Below, piece by piece: positions 43,053 to 51,976 of a stretch of 64,000 bases of DNA. The notes beneath the pieces were generated by a model. It worked only from the letters and a program-made list of their open reading frames with translations, ran no database searches and was not told where the DNA came from. Each line of letters opens with the position of its first letter. The first letter of the stretch is position 1. Position numbers and translations under genes: made by a program. The stretch covers positions 168,615 to 232,614 of the forward strand of contig JANQRP010000032.1 of the NCBI GenBank assembly GCA_028284495.1, written 5' to 3'. This DNA is from Longimicrobiales bacterium. Lineage in GTDB: Bacteria > Gemmatimonadota > Gemmatimonadetes > Longimicrobiales > Gaopeijiaceae.

Positions 43053-43424
43053 TCAGAACATGTAGAAGAACTCCTCCTGCGCGACCTTGCCGTCGCGGAG
43101 CGTGTAGACGGCCACCTCCTCCATCATGAAGCGCTGGCCACTCGGCTTGTTCGTGACGTCGTACCTGAAGATCGCGGCGAACTGGTCATCGCCGTGCGGG
43201 AACGGACCGGACGCCTCGCCCGAGTGCACCTCGTGATTCTCGGCCCACCACCGGTTCTTGCCTAGGATCGCCTCCTTCCCCTCCATCCGGCGGGCGCCTC
43301 CCTCAGGGGGCTCCATGGCCTCGATGCTCACGATGTCGTCCGCGTAGAGCTCGTTGATCGCATCCACGTTCCGACCCTCGCGGCAGTACCCGACGAGCTT
43401 CTCGCCGACTTCCTTCGCCGTCAT
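43053..43424 (-). CDS. SnoaL-like (NTF2 fold) protein
   Basis: 123 residues from the second of two nearby ATGs; GGAGG (43435-43431) is 6 bases before it, the best ribosome site seen in the window. An ATG at 43430 and a GTG at 43475 (overlapping the DinB stop as GTGA) are alternatives. Fold: helix VGEKLVGYCREGRNVDAINELYADDIV, then strands HEVHSGEASGPFPHGD and FMMEEVAVYTLRDGKVAQEEFF. NTF2-like proteins often bind small hydrophobic ligands. Third gene of a marR-DinB operon. Confidence 0.8.
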   Translation of the reverse strand: MTAKEVGEKLVGYCREGRNVDAINELYADDIVSIEAMEPPEGGARRMEGKEAILGKNRWWAENHEVHSGEASGPFPHGDDQFAAIFRYDVTNKPSGQRFMMEEVAVYTLRDGKVAQEEFFYMF

Positions 43425-43471
43425 CGTCATCCTCCGTTCGTCTTGATCGAGTGTCTCGGGCCGAGCGTCGC

Positions 43472-43981
43472 TCACGCCTCGGCCGGTTCCGGGGAAGGGC
43501 CCCGGATCACGCCGGGCAGCCCCGCGACACGCCGCGACAGCCCGAGCTGCCCGGCGTGGTAGATCTGGTGGAACGCGAGCAGTCCGAGCAGCTCACCCCG
43601 GGTGACGACGTTTCCGAAGGGATCGTCGAAACCGTCGGCGTCGAGCGCCGCGTCGTCGAGTCCCTCGATCGCCGCGAGCACCACCGGCTCCGACGCGACG
43701 AGGCGCTCGACCATCGGCTCCCAGTCCACCGCCTCGCTTCCGCTCGTGATCGGCTCGTTCCAGTCGCGCTCGAGCTGCGCCGACGCCCAGACCGGGTCCG
43801 CCCCGACCAGCGTGGCGACGGCGTTCTGCACGTGGGTCACGTGACCCACGATCCAGTTGGTGCAGTTTCCCCCGGGCACCGGCTGCGTCAGGGCGTCCTC
43901 GGCCGTCACGTCGGCAAGGTTCGCCTTCACGGTGCGGTAGAACAGCGCGAACTGGTTCTGAAGCAACTCCTGTCTCGTCAT
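43472..43981 (-). CDS. DinB family protein
   Basis: 169 residues, four-helix DinB fold. Metal-ligand His residues are visible in WIVGHVTHVQNA and LAFHQIYHAGQL, the usual triad shape of the superfamily. These proteins bind divalent metal and include thiol-dependent isomerases and transferases; no direct function is readable. ATGA overlap with the marR stop and GTGA overlap with the next gene show a tight operon. Confidence 0.88.
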   Translation of the reverse strand: MTRQELLQNQFALFYRTVKANLADVTAEDALTQPVPGGNCTNWIVGHVTHVQNAVATLVGADPVWASAQLERDWNEPITSGSEAVDWEPMVERLVASEPVVLAAIEGLDDAALDADGFDDPFGNVVTRGELLGLLAFHQIYHAGQLGLSRRVAGLPGVIRGPSPEPAEA

Positions 43982-44433
43982 CCCTCCTCCTCTCCGGCTT
44001 CCGCCCGAATCGTGACCCCGGTGATGTCGCCCAATGCGTCCATCACCGACTGGAATCCGGTCATCCCCTCCTCACCGACCCGCCTCACGATGTCGGCCTC
44101 GAGCCGCTCGAGCAGGCCCCGCAGCTCGCGCGCGATCTCGCCCCCGTCCGGCGTGACACGGACCAGGAACGACCGGCGGTCCGCCGCGTTGGGCTCCCGA
44201 ACCAGAAGCTCCGCCGCCTCGAGCCGATCGAGCATTCCCGTCAGCGTCGACGGCGGGTAGCCGAACACGCGTGACAGCTCGGATACGGGGCAGGGCCCGT
44301 ACAGGAGCGTGTAGGACAGCAGGTGACCCTCGTTCGGCTCGACTCCCAGCGCGTGCGACGCCTCGGTCATGTAGACGCCCAGCTGACGCGTCGCCTTGTG
44401 GACCGGGGAGACGATCCGGAGAGGTTCGGGCAT
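43978..44433 (-). CDS. MarR family transcriptional regulator
   Basis: 151 residues. Winged helix: VSELSRVFGYPPSTLTGMLDRLEAAELLVREPNAADRRSFLVRVTP is the recognition helix and wing (D-R-R-S basic wing tip). First gene of the marR-DinB-SnoaL operon, all coupled. An inverted repeat TTCGC-AA-GCGAA lies upstream. It probably represses its own operon and responds to a small aromatic or lipophilic compound that the DinB or SnoaL protein handles. Confidence 0.88.
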   Translation of the reverse strand: MPEPLRIVSPVHKATRQLGVYMTEASHALGVEPNEGHLLSYTLLYGPCPVSELSRVFGYPPSTLTGMLDRLEAAELLVREPNAADRRSFLVRVTPDGGEIARELRGLLERLEADIVRRVGEEGMTGFQSVMDALGDITGVTIRAEAGEEEG

Positions 44434-44478
44434 GTCGGACTCTGTGTTGTGGACGCAGTATAGTTCGGTATCGAATTA

Positions 44479-44490
44479 TTCGCAAGCGAA
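44479..44490. promoter_or_regulatory. Inverted repeat upstream of marR
   Basis: TTCGCAAGCGAA has perfect 5-bp arms around a 2-base centre and lies 46 bp upstream of the marR start in an A/T-rich patch, the usual place for a MarR operator. The 188-bp gap (44434-44621) also holds a GC hairpin CCGGCC-CCGC-GGCCGG at 44541-44556 on the way to the M28 gene. Confidence 0.4.
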
Positions 44491-44621
44491 ATACTTCTGG
44501 AGACCTCATGCAGGTCGGGTCACATCGCCCTGCCGGTGCGCCGGCCCCGCGGCCGGTTGCCGCCCGTCGGTCGACGGACTTCATTTGACCCCCCGACCCC
44601 ATCCTCCGTCCAGGACTCGAC

Positions 44622-45734
44622 ATGAAGCTCGCCTCGTCCATGCTGACCGTCGCCGCCGGATTCGCGCTCGCCTGCGTCGCCCCCGCCGCCGCACAGCAGG
44701 AGGACGAGCCCGACTTCGAACGTCCGGGCGTCCGCCTCGGAGGCGTCCTGGGCGGGGTGGAGCTCACGTCCGACGAGCTCGTCGTGGCCGGGATCGTCGA
44801 CCGCCTCGACTTCGACAGCTACGTGTCGCTGATCGAGGGGCTGGCCGAGTTCGGTGACCGCCAGCAGGGCACCGAGCGGAACGAGCGGGCGAACGACTGG
44901 ATCGAGGAGCAGCTCCGCTCCTGGGGCTACGAGACCGAGCGGGTCCACTACATGTACAACGCCGAACGCCGGATCGGCGAGGAGCCGAGGCTGGAGCCAC
45001 GCTCGGAGGTCTTCGCTACCAAGATCGGCACGGACCCGAGCGAGATGTACATCCTGGGCGCCCACATGGACGGGCGGGGCGGGGGTGAGGCGGTGAACGA
45101 CGACGCGTCGGGCACCGCGCTGGTGATGGAGATCGCGCGGGTGCTCGCGGATCCGGGAGTGACGACCGGGAAGTCGATCCGCTTCGCGCTCTGGAACAAC
45201 GAGGAGACGGGGCTGCAGGGTGCGGAGGCGTACGTGGAGCAGCGCGTGGGGATGCAGGGCATCGAGGACCCCGCCGGGTCGGGCGTCTACCCGGAGCCCA
45301 CGTGGCTGGGGATGATCCAGCACGACATGATGATGTGGGACCACGGGAATCCGGTGACCTTCGACCAGGCGAAGGACGCCGACGTCGACATCGAGTTTCA
45401 GCTCAACTCCGCCATGGCCGCCGAGTCCGCGCAGCTCGCGCTCCAGATCCTGAACGCCAACCGGAAGTTCGCGGATCACTTTCCCGCGGTAATGAGCAAC
45501 GCGATGAGCAACACGGACTCGCGGGCGTTCCAGGACCATGTGGCCTCGGTCAGTCTCCGCGAGAATCGGCGCCTCTACGAGACCGGCAGCGGCGCGAACC
45601 CGCACTGGCACCGGCCCACCGACCTCTTCTCGACGTTCGACGAGGAGGACTTCCGGCTCGGCTTCGCGGCCGCGCAGACGACGCTGGGCGCCGTCGCGCT
45701 GCTCGTGGGGGCCCGGGCTCCGGGGATGATGTGA
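44622..45734 (+). CDS. M28 family zinc aminopeptidase
   Basis: 370 residues with signal peptide (LASSMLTVAAGFALACVAPAAA), so exported. Two-zinc site: GAHMDGRG (His, Asp), VNDDASGTA (bridging Asp), WNNEETGLQG (catalytic and ligand Glu), MIQHDMM (Asp) and NPHWHRPTD (His). M28 enzymes trim N-terminal residues from peptides. Coupled to the M24 gene by GTGA. Confidence 0.93.
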   Translation: MKLASSMLTVAAGFALACVAPAAAQQEDEPDFERPGVRLGGVLGGVELTSDELVVAGIVDRLDFDSYVSLIEGLAEFGDRQQGTERNERANDWIEEQLRSWGYETERVHYMYNAERRIGEEPRLEPRSEVFATKIGTDPSEMYILGAHMDGRGGGEAVNDDASGTALVMEIARVLADPGVTTGKSIRFALWNNEETGLQGAEAYVEQRVGMQGIEDPAGSGVYPEPTWLGMIQHDMMMWDHGNPVTFDQAKDADVDIEFQLNSAMAAESAQLALQILNANRKFADHFPAVMSNAMSNTDSRAFQDHVASVSLRENRRLYETGSGANPHWHRPTDLFSTFDEEDFRLGFAAAQTTLGAVALLVGARAPGMM

Positions 45735-47137
45735 GCGCGAGGCGCGGCAGGGTGCGGCTCGGTGCGGTCCTCTGCGGGATCACGGTCGCGGCCACGCCGC
45801 TCGTCGGGCAGGCGCCGCCCGCCATCCCGGTCCCGCAGGACGCCCTGGCCCGCTACCACGAGCTCCCCACGCTCCGCGAGCAGGCCGACGAGCGGCAGGC
45901 GTGGCTGGAGGCGCGCCTGGATCGCGTGCTGCCCGACCTGATGGCCGAGTACGAGGTGGACATGTGGATCCTCTCGATGCGCGAGTACGCCGAGGACCCC
46001 GTGTTCTGGAGCATGACGGCGCCCACGACGTTCGCCGCGCGCCGCCGTTCGATCTACGTGTTCACGCCGCGGCCGGACGGGACCGTCGAGCGGCTGGCGC
46101 TGGGTGGGGGCACCCAGGGCGGCGTGTACGAGGCCTACCGCTCGCAGCGGCCCGTGTCCGACCGGGAGGGCGACGGCGCCGGCAGCGCCGAACTCGTCGG
46201 GGACGAGCAGTGGCAGCTGCTGCGGGAGGTCGTCGAGGACCGCGACCCGTCCGACATCGTGCTGAACATCGACGAGGTGCAGGCGTTCTCGGACGGACTG
46301 CACGCCGGCGAGCGGGAGGCCCTCGAGCGGGCACTCGGACCGTTCGTCGAGCGGGTTCGACGCGAGCCGCGGCTCGCCGTGGACTACATCGCGACTCGCG
46401 TGCCCGAGATGATGCCCCGGTACCGCGAGGTCATGGAGACCGTGCACGCGATCCTCTCCCGGGCCTTCTCGAGCGCGGTGATCACGCCGGGGGAGACCAC
46501 GGTGGACGACGTGCGGTGGTGGCTGAGGCAGGAAGTGCAGCGCCTCGGCATGACCGCGTGGTTTCACCCGTCGGTCAGCGTGCAGCGAGCAGGGGACATC
46601 CCGTCCGACGGCCCCGCCGTGATCGAGCGCGGAGACCTGCTGTGGGTCGACTTCGGGGTCGTCGCGATGAACCTCCACACGGACACCCAGCATCTGGGCT
46701 ACGTCCTGCGCGAGGGCGAGACCGATGCGCCGGCGGGACTCAAGGCGTGCCTCGCCACCTCGAACCGGCTCCAGGACATCCTGCTCGCCGAGATGGAGCC
46801 GGGACGCACCGGGAACGCGATTCTCGCCGACGCGCTGGCGGTCATGCGGAGCGAGGGGATCGACGGGACCATCTACACCCATCCGATCGGCGACCACGGC
46901 CACGGCGCGGGGCCGCTCATCGGCCGCTGGGACGCGCAGGACGGCGTCGGACCGCGGGGGGACGTCGTGCTGCGCCCCTCGACCTGGCACTCGATCGAGC
47001 TGCAGAGCACCTCGCCGATCCCGGAGTGGGGCGGGAAGGCCGCGAGCTGTCGGCAGGAGGAGGAGGCGTACCTCGACGAGACGGGCGCACGGCACTGGGT
47101 CTTTCGCCGGCAGGAGGATTTCCACCTCGTCTGGTGA
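45731..47137 (+). CDS. M24 family metallopeptidase (Xaa-Pro aminopeptidase-like)
   Basis: 468 residues with signal peptide (LGAVLCGITVAATPLVG); GTG start overlapping the M28 stop. Pita-bread domain with metal residues in LLWVDFGVVAMNLHTDTQHL (two Asp), THPIGDHGHGAG (His), WHSIELQST (Glu) and CRQEEEAYL (Glu). The N-terminal half has a creatinase-like domain. It removes residues before proline and complements the M28 enzyme: together they can digest peptides in the periplasm. Ends 38 bp before serC. Confidence 0.9.
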   Translation: MSARRGRVRLGAVLCGITVAATPLVGQAPPAIPVPQDALARYHELPTLREQADERQAWLEARLDRVLPDLMAEYEVDMWILSMREYAEDPVFWSMTAPTTFAARRRSIYVFTPRPDGTVERLALGGGTQGGVYEAYRSQRPVSDREGDGAGSAELVGDEQWQLLREVVEDRDPSDIVLNIDEVQAFSDGLHAGEREALERALGPFVERVRREPRLAVDYIATRVPEMMPRYREVMETVHAILSRAFSSAVITPGETTVDDVRWWLRQEVQRLGMTAWFHPSVSVQRAGDIPSDGPAVIERGDLLWVDFGVVAMNLHTDTQHLGYVLREGETDAPAGLKACLATSNRLQDILLAEMEPGRTGNAILADALAVMRSEGIDGTIYTHPIGDHGHGAGPLIGRWDAQDGVGPRGDVVLRPSTWHSIELQSTSPIPEWGGKAASCRQEEEAYLDETGARHWVFRRQEDFHLVW

Positions 47138-47174
47138 CCGCTCGAAGTTACGCCGCGGCGGTCCGTCCCGGGGC

Positions 47175-48266
47175 CTACCCCGCGAGCACCTCGAGCACGG
47201 CGGTCAGGTGTGATTCGCGGTGGGCCGGGAAGGTCGCGATGCGGATGCACCGGTCCTTCAGGTCGCGGTAGCCGCTTCCGATCACGAAGCCCGCCGCCCG
47301 GGCGCGGCGGATCGCCTCCGCCGGGTCGGGCACGACGAGATTCTGCACCGTCGTGGAGCGCCACGCCTCGTCCTCGACGAAGAACTCGGCGCCGATCCGC
47401 CCCGACGCGACCGCCTCGCTCACCAGACCGCTCAGGTGGCGGCACCGGTCCGCCATCTCCGCCCCGTCCGCCCCTTCCATCGCCCGGCCCAGGAGCGCGA
47501 GCGCGAAGACGTTCGGCGTGTCGTACGTCTGGCCGGTCTTCATGCGCTCGACCATGTCCGGGAGGTTCTGCCAGGGGGCCACGCGCCGCGCGCTCCCGAG
47601 CCGCTCGACCCGTTCGAGCGCGCGCGGACCGACGATCACCAGCGCGAGTCCCGCGGGGAGCCCGAGCGCCTTCTGCACGGATGCGAACCAGACGTCGGCC
47701 ACGCGGAAGTCGACGTCCACGCCACCCAGCGAGGAGGTCGCATCCACCGCGACCAGCGCGTCGGGACGCTCCGCATCCATCCGTGCGCGCAGCTCGGCCA
47801 GCGCGCCGGCCGGCCAGAGCATGCCGGTGCTCGTCTCGTTGTGTGTGATGCTGACGAGCTCGACGTCGTCGGAGATGGCGGCCGAGAGGTCCGGCGGGCG
47901 CGACCACTCGTGCTCGATACGGTCCTCGGCCAGCCCGATCGCCCGCGCGCTGTCGGCGAACCGCTTCCCGAACGCGCCACCGACGAAGTGGGCGGAGCGG
48001 GCGGCGACGAGGTTGCGCAGGACCAGCTCCATCGAGGCCGTGGCCGACGGCTGCGTGACCACCGCGTAGTCGTCGGGAACCCCCAGCGCGCGGCGCGTCT
48101 CGGAGATCGCGTGCGCGACGGCGGCCTTCACGGCCGGCCCCCGGTGCGAAAGCGACAGAAGGCCCGAGGCGGCGATCTCCGCAGCGGCCTCCGCCAGGCC
48201 CGGCGCGAGGTCGGCGGGGCCCGTGTTGAAGGACGCGACGACGTCGAGCGAGTGGGCGATCGTCAT
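47175..48266 (-). CDS. serC: Phosphoserine aminotransferase
   Basis: 363 residues, class V PLP enzyme: FNTGPADLAPGL, HFVGGAFGKRFADSA, SITHNETSTGM, the PLP lysine in WFASVQKALGLPAGLALVI, and GYRDLKDRCIRIATFPAH. Overlaps the serA stop (TGATG). It transaminates 3-phosphohydroxypyruvate with glutamate to phosphoserine, between SerA and SerB. The three genes of the pathway are in one strand-specific run, which makes the assignment firm compared with a general class V enzyme. Confidence 0.93.
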   Translation of the reverse strand: MTIAHSLDVVASFNTGPADLAPGLAEAAAEIAASGLLSLSHRGPAVKAAVAHAISETRRALGVPDDYAVVTQPSATASMELVLRNLVAARSAHFVGGAFGKRFADSARAIGLAEDRIEHEWSRPPDLSAAISDDVELVSITHNETSTGMLWPAGALAELRARMDAERPDALVAVDATSSLGGVDVDFRVADVWFASVQKALGLPAGLALVIVGPRALERVERLGSARRVAPWQNLPDMVERMKTGQTYDTPNVFALALLGRAMEGADGAEMADRCRHLSGLVSEAVASGRIGAEFFVEDEAWRSTTVQNLVVPDPAEAIRRARAAGFVIGSGYRDLKDRCIRIATFPAHRESHLTAVLEVLAG

Positions 48267-49501
48267 CAGTAGAGCACGCGCGCGCGGATCGTCCCGTCGA
48301 TGGCACGCAGCGGCGGCAGGATCTCCTCGGCGTCCACCTCGTCCACGTCGAGCACCACGTACCCGACCTCGCCACGCGTCTGCAGGTGCTGACCCAGGAT
48401 GTTCACGTTGCGGTCGGCCAGGAGGTCGTTGATCGCGGAGAGCACGCCCGGGCGATTCCGGTGCGTGTGCAGCACGCGGTGCACATCGTCGTGGGGTGCG
48501 AGAGCGAGCTGGGGGAAGTTGACCGACGCGGTGGTCGCGCCGCTGTCGCTGTAGGCCACGAGCTGGCCGGCGACGTCCTTCCCGATCGCCTCCTGGGCTT
48601 CCTCGGTGGAACCGCCCACGTGGGGAGTGAGGATCACGTTCGGAATTCCCTGGAGCGGGCTCACGAACGGCTCGTCCTTCGACTTGGGCTCCTTCGGGAA
48701 CACGTCGACCGCGGCGCCACCGATGCGGCCGTCCTTCAGGCGTTCGGCGAGGGCGTCCACATCCACGACCGAGCCACGGCTCGCGTTGATGAGGTAGGCG
48801 CCGGGCTTCATCCGATCGAACCTCGCGGCCGCCATGAGCCCGCGTGTGGAGTCCGTCTCCGGAACGTGCAGCGAAACGATGTCGGAGCCCGCGAGCAGCT
48901 CGTCGAGGGAGGGGACCGGGTGGGCGTTGCCGAGGGTCAGCTTCGGGACGATGTCGTGGTAGATCACATTGAGCCCGAACGCCTCGGCGAGGATCGACAC
49001 CTGCGATCCGATGTGGCCGTACCCGACGATCCCGAGGGTCTTGCCGCGGAGCTCGTGCGAACCGACCGCCGATTTCCGCCAGATCCCGTCGTGGGCGAGG
49101 CGGCTCTTCCGCGCGACGTCGCGCATGAGCATGACCGACAGCCCGATCACGAGCTCCGCGACGGACCGTGTATTGGAGTGGGGCGCGTGAAACACCGGCA
49201 CGCCGCGCCGCGCCGCCTCCTCGAGCGCGACCTGGTTGGTCCCGATGCAGAAGCACCCGATCGCGAACAACCGCTCACCGGCTTCGAGAACTTCCGGGGT
49301 GAGCTGCGTGCGAGACCGAATGCCGATGATCTCGGTCTCCGCGACCGCATCGAGCAGGTCCTGCCCGCGCAGCGCGTCCGGGAGTCGTGTGACGCTCGAG
49401 TACCCCGCGTCACGAAACGCCCGCTCGGCGCGTTCATGGATGCCTTCCAGCAGAAGGACACGGATCTGGTCGCGGGGGCGGGTCAGGCGCTGGTCGGGCA
49501 T
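48266..49501 (-). CDS. serA: D-3-phosphoglycerate dehydrogenase
   Basis: 411 residues, the E. coli-like short form with a C-terminal ACT domain. NAD-binding GIVGYGHIGSQVS, substrate residues IGIRSRTQL and NASRGSVVDVDALAE, the catalytic His in LTPHVGGSTEEAQE; the ACT part (HRNRPGVLSAINDLLADRNV) binds serine for feedback inhibition. First step of serine biosynthesis. Ends on the serC start. Confidence 0.96.
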   Translation of the reverse strand: MPDQRLTRPRDQIRVLLLEGIHERAERAFRDAGYSSVTRLPDALRGQDLLDAVAETEIIGIRSRTQLTPEVLEAGERLFAIGCFCIGTNQVALEEAARRGVPVFHAPHSNTRSVAELVIGLSVMLMRDVARKSRLAHDGIWRKSAVGSHELRGKTLGIVGYGHIGSQVSILAEAFGLNVIYHDIVPKLTLGNAHPVPSLDELLAGSDIVSLHVPETDSTRGLMAAARFDRMKPGAYLINASRGSVVDVDALAERLKDGRIGGAAVDVFPKEPKSKDEPFVSPLQGIPNVILTPHVGGSTEEAQEAIGKDVAGQLVAYSDSGATTASVNFPQLALAPHDDVHRVLHTHRNRPGVLSAINDLLADRNVNILGQHLQTRGEVGYVVLDVDEVDAEEILPPLRAIDGTIRARVLY

Positions 49502-49532
49502 CGGGTCGGGCAGGCGGTCGGGGGAGGCAGTG

Positions 49533-50198
49533 TCAGTCGTCGGACGGCGTCACGAGGCCGGCGAGCAGCGTTCGCAGTTCGTCCATGCTCCGCGCCTCCG
49601 GGACCTCCGCATCGTCGAGGAATCGTCGCCGGACGTGCTCCGTGAATGCGACGAAGTGGTCCGCGATCCCGGCGCGCGCAAGCGCCATGTCGGTCGCGCC
49701 GTCGCCGACGGCGATCACCGGACGGGGCCACTCGGGGTGGAGCGCGCCGGCGCCCGCCACCTTGGACTCGACGAACCCGTCCTCCACGAGGCTCGCGAAC
49801 GCGCCGTCCGGCGTCCAGTGGGCCGAGACCGCGTGGACGTGGGCGGCGTCGAGACCGAGCACCCGGGCGGCCGGCAGGATCACGTCGCGGAAGCCCCCGC
49901 TCACGATCCGGACCTGGTGCCCGCCGGCGCGCAGTTCCGCGATGCACGCCTGTGCGCCGGGGGTGAGACGCTCGGCGAGGTCCTGGCCCGCCGCGCGCAC
50001 GGCCTCGCGCGTGGGCGCCGCAATGGCGAGTCGTGACTCGAGCGACGCTCGAAAGTCGAGTTCGCCCTCCATCCCGCGTCGGGTGATCTCCTCTACCCAT
50101 CGGAGGCGGTCCTCGTCGAGGTCGCAGGCGCGAAGGACCTCCTCGAGGCTCTCGACGGGGACGAGCGTGCTGTCGAAGTCGAAGACGACGGTGGCCAT
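49533..50198 (-). CDS. serB: Phosphoserine phosphatase (HAD family)
   Basis: 221 residues. HAD motifs: DFDSTLV (nucleophile and acid/base Asp), VSGGF (Ser/Thr of motif II), then ESKVAGAGAL (Lys) and VIAVGDGATDMALARAG (motif III/IV Asp). SerB hydrolyses phosphoserine to serine, the last pathway step. Lies 31 bp before serA, 7 bp after the DUF4105-like gene. Confidence 0.93.
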   Translation of the reverse strand: MATVVFDFDSTLVPVESLEEVLRACDLDEDRLRWVEEITRRGMEGELDFRASLESRLAIAAPTREAVRAAGQDLAERLTPGAQACIAELRAGGHQVRIVSGGFRDVILPAARVLGLDAAHVHAVSAHWTPDGAFASLVEDGFVESKVAGAGALHPEWPRPVIAVGDGATDMALARAGIADHFVAFTEHVRRRFLDDAEVPEARSMDELRTLLAGLVTPSDD

Positions 50199-50205
50199 GG
50201 CGAGG

Positions 50206-51477
50206 TCAGTCCGGTGAAGCCTCGGTCGCCCGTCGAGCTTCCGCCGTGAGAACCGCGTAGCTCGGCAGGACGACCGCGGCGAGGCTCGTCGATACGCCGG
50301 TAGGCACGCCTGCGAGCGTAAGCACCACGGCGAGCAGCCCGACGCCGAGTGCGACCGCGAAGAGGGTGGCGGCTGCCTTCGGCGCGGGTCGCCCGCCCCA
50401 CATGGCGATGGCGGCCACGATCAGGAGCGGGCTCGCCACCAGGGCGCTCGCGTTGCCCTCGAGGTGTGGGTCGGACGTGACGCGACCCAGGGAGAGGAGC
50501 GCGAGTCCCCCGACCCCGACCGCGAGCGCCCACCCGCCGCCGGCCAGCGCGAACGCACCGGGGGAACACCGGTGAGCGGCCACCAGCAGGCCCGCGAGGC
50601 CCGCGCCGACCAGCAGCCACAGCGGCGACTCCGCGCGGCGGGGTGGCGTGTCCGCGGCGCCGCCGTCGTGGAGGGTCCACTCGTCGATGACCAGCGGGAG
50701 CGAGCCGCCGCCCTCGGTCGGCACGCGGACGGAGCGGAGACCTTCGCGGAGCGTCTCGGGGAGGAACATCTCGTCCCAGGCCGTGGCGGGTCGATCGACG
50801 CGTGGTCCGAGGAACGTGTGGACCACCAGGTGGAAGAGGGGGTCGCTGGCCGTGTAGCCCGCCACATGCTGCCGCGGCGTCCAGGTCGAAACGACGGTGT
50901 CGGTCGCCGCACGGAGCCGACCCCCGAGCCCGAGGTCGATCGCGTCCCGGAGGCGGGTACTGCAGTTGTCGGCGATCATCCAGTACGCGTCGCGCCGTCC
51001 CCGCGCGGCGTCCAGATCGGCGACGAGCGCGGCGGTCTGCCCCGCGTCGAGCCGGAGCGACTGCACGTGCACGGTCCGCCCGGCCTCGACGTACTCCCGG
51101 ACGAGCTCGTCGGGGTCGAGGTGGCGGGGTCGGTCCGGCAGGCGGCCCTGGAGAAGCATGCTGACCGCGTTCCAGTCGTCCACGCTCGACCTCCCGAAGC
51201 TCCACGCGACGTCACGCCCGGACGCGGGATCCCGGACGCGGAGGGCGGCGTGGCCGAAGCGCGACGCGAGGGCGGGACCGGGGGCGACGGTGATGAGCTC
51301 GACGGTGGCGATCGCAGGCGCAGCGAAGGACGCATCGGGCGTCGTCGTCGCCCGGTCCGCCCCGTGCCCGACCGACTGTGCCGCAGCCGGCCCACGACCC
51401 GCCGCCATGAAGCCGACCGTCAGGCCCAGCACCGCGATCCGGCGCCAGTGACGGCTGGCCACTCGGCGGGGCGGCAT
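50206..51477 (-). CDS. Lnb N-terminal periplasmic domain (DUF4105)-like membrane protein
   Basis: 423 residues with signal peptide (IAVLGLTVGFMAAGRGPAAA). The N-terminal half resembles DUF4105: APGPALASRFGHAALRVRDP and ADNCSTRLRDAIDLGL with the conserved Cys/His of a papain-like periplasmic domain; five C-terminal helices anchor it (GAGLAGLLVAAHRC to SLAAVVLPSYAVLTA). Lnb-type proteins act on lipoprotein N-terminal acyl chains in some bacteria; that role is possible here but unproven. First gene of the serB operon. Confidence 0.7.
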   Translation of the reverse strand: MPPRRVASRHWRRIAVLGLTVGFMAAGRGPAAAQSVGHGADRATTTPDASFAAPAIATVELITVAPGPALASRFGHAALRVRDPASGRDVAWSFGRSSVDDWNAVSMLLQGRLPDRPRHLDPDELVREYVEAGRTVHVQSLRLDAGQTAALVADLDAARGRRDAYWMIADNCSTRLRDAIDLGLGGRLRAATDTVVSTWTPRQHVAGYTASDPLFHLVVHTFLGPRVDRPATAWDEMFLPETLREGLRSVRVPTEGGGSLPLVIDEWTLHDGGAADTPPRRAESPLWLLVGAGLAGLLVAAHRCSPGAFALAGGGWALAVGVGGLALLSLGRVTSDPHLEGNASALVASPLLIVAAIAMWGGRPAPKAAATLFAVALGVGLLAVVLTLAGVPTGVSTSLAAVVLPSYAVLTAEARRATEASPD

Positions 51478-51546
51478 GGTAGGTTGCGGCGTCTCCGTGA
51501 CTTCACGCCCCGCGCGGGCGACCCCGCACCCGACTCCATCGACGCG

Positions 51547-51939
51547 ATGACGCAACGGCGACCCACCCACGAGTCCGGATTCACCCTGATCGAGCTGCTC
51601 GCCGTGATGCTCATCATCGGGATCCTCGCCGCGATCGCGATCCCGAACTTCAACTCGGCCCGGGAAGACGCGTACGTGTCGACGATGAAGGCGGATCTGC
51701 ACCAGCTCCGGTACGCCCAGGAGCTCTACTTCGTCGAGCCCGACGGGCAGTACGCCTCGACGCTCGCCGAGCTCGGAAGCTCCTTCCAGGCCTCCGCGAA
51801 CGTCACGGTCACGTTGTCCGGCGGGGGTAACGACTGGTCGGCGACGGCGTCCCACACCGGCACCGCGATCGAGTGCACCTACGACACCGTGGGCAACCTC
51901 ATCGAGTGCGCTGACCCGGGCCCCCCGCCGAAGAAGTAG
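51547..51939 (+). CDS. Type IV pilin-like protein (PilA/GspG)
   Basis: 130 residues. Prepilin motif ESGFTLIELLAVMLIIGILAA: cleavage after Gly, Phe at +1 and Glu at +5, followed by the conserved hydrophobic helix. The C-terminal half has a Cys pair (ECTYDTVGNLIEC) that likely forms the D-loop disulfide. It needs a prepilin peptidase and assembly proteins, none of which are in this window. The ATG at 51547 was chosen because the leader MTQRRPTHESG is normal for the class. Divergent from the DUF4105-like gene. Confidence 0.9.
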   Translation: MTQRRPTHESGFTLIELLAVMLIIGILAAIAIPNFNSAREDAYVSTMKADLHQLRYAQELYFVEPDGQYASTLAELGSSFQASANVTVTLSGGGNDWSATASHTGTAIECTYDTVGNLIECADPGPPPKK

Positions 51940-51967
51940 GCCCGGAAGCAGGCGGAGAAGCGGGCCT
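51938..51967. terminator. Hairpin between convergent pilin and S9 genes
   Basis: AGGCCCG (51938-51944) and CGGGCCT (51961-51967) pair perfectly with a 16-base loop, spanning the pilin stop and the short gap before the S9 peptidase stop at 51977. Long loop and no U-run, so a modest terminator candidate. Confidence 0.4.
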
Positions 51968-51976
51968 GGCGACCGC

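Noticed and set aside
43472..43981. DinB protein as a thiol-dependent maleylpyruvate-type isomerase for the homogentisate pathway
   Set aside because: It is 28 kb away in a separate marR operon and lacks recognisable isomerase-specific residues; DinB members are too diverse to assign.
44541..44556. GC hairpin CCGGCC-CCGC-GGCCGG as a terminator of the marR operon
   Set aside because: It lies upstream of the divergent M28 gene and not at any operon end, so it is at most a leader structure.
47138..47174. Hairpin GGGG-CCTA-CCCC near the M24/serC convergence
   Set aside because: Only four base pairs and it lies inside the last serC codons.
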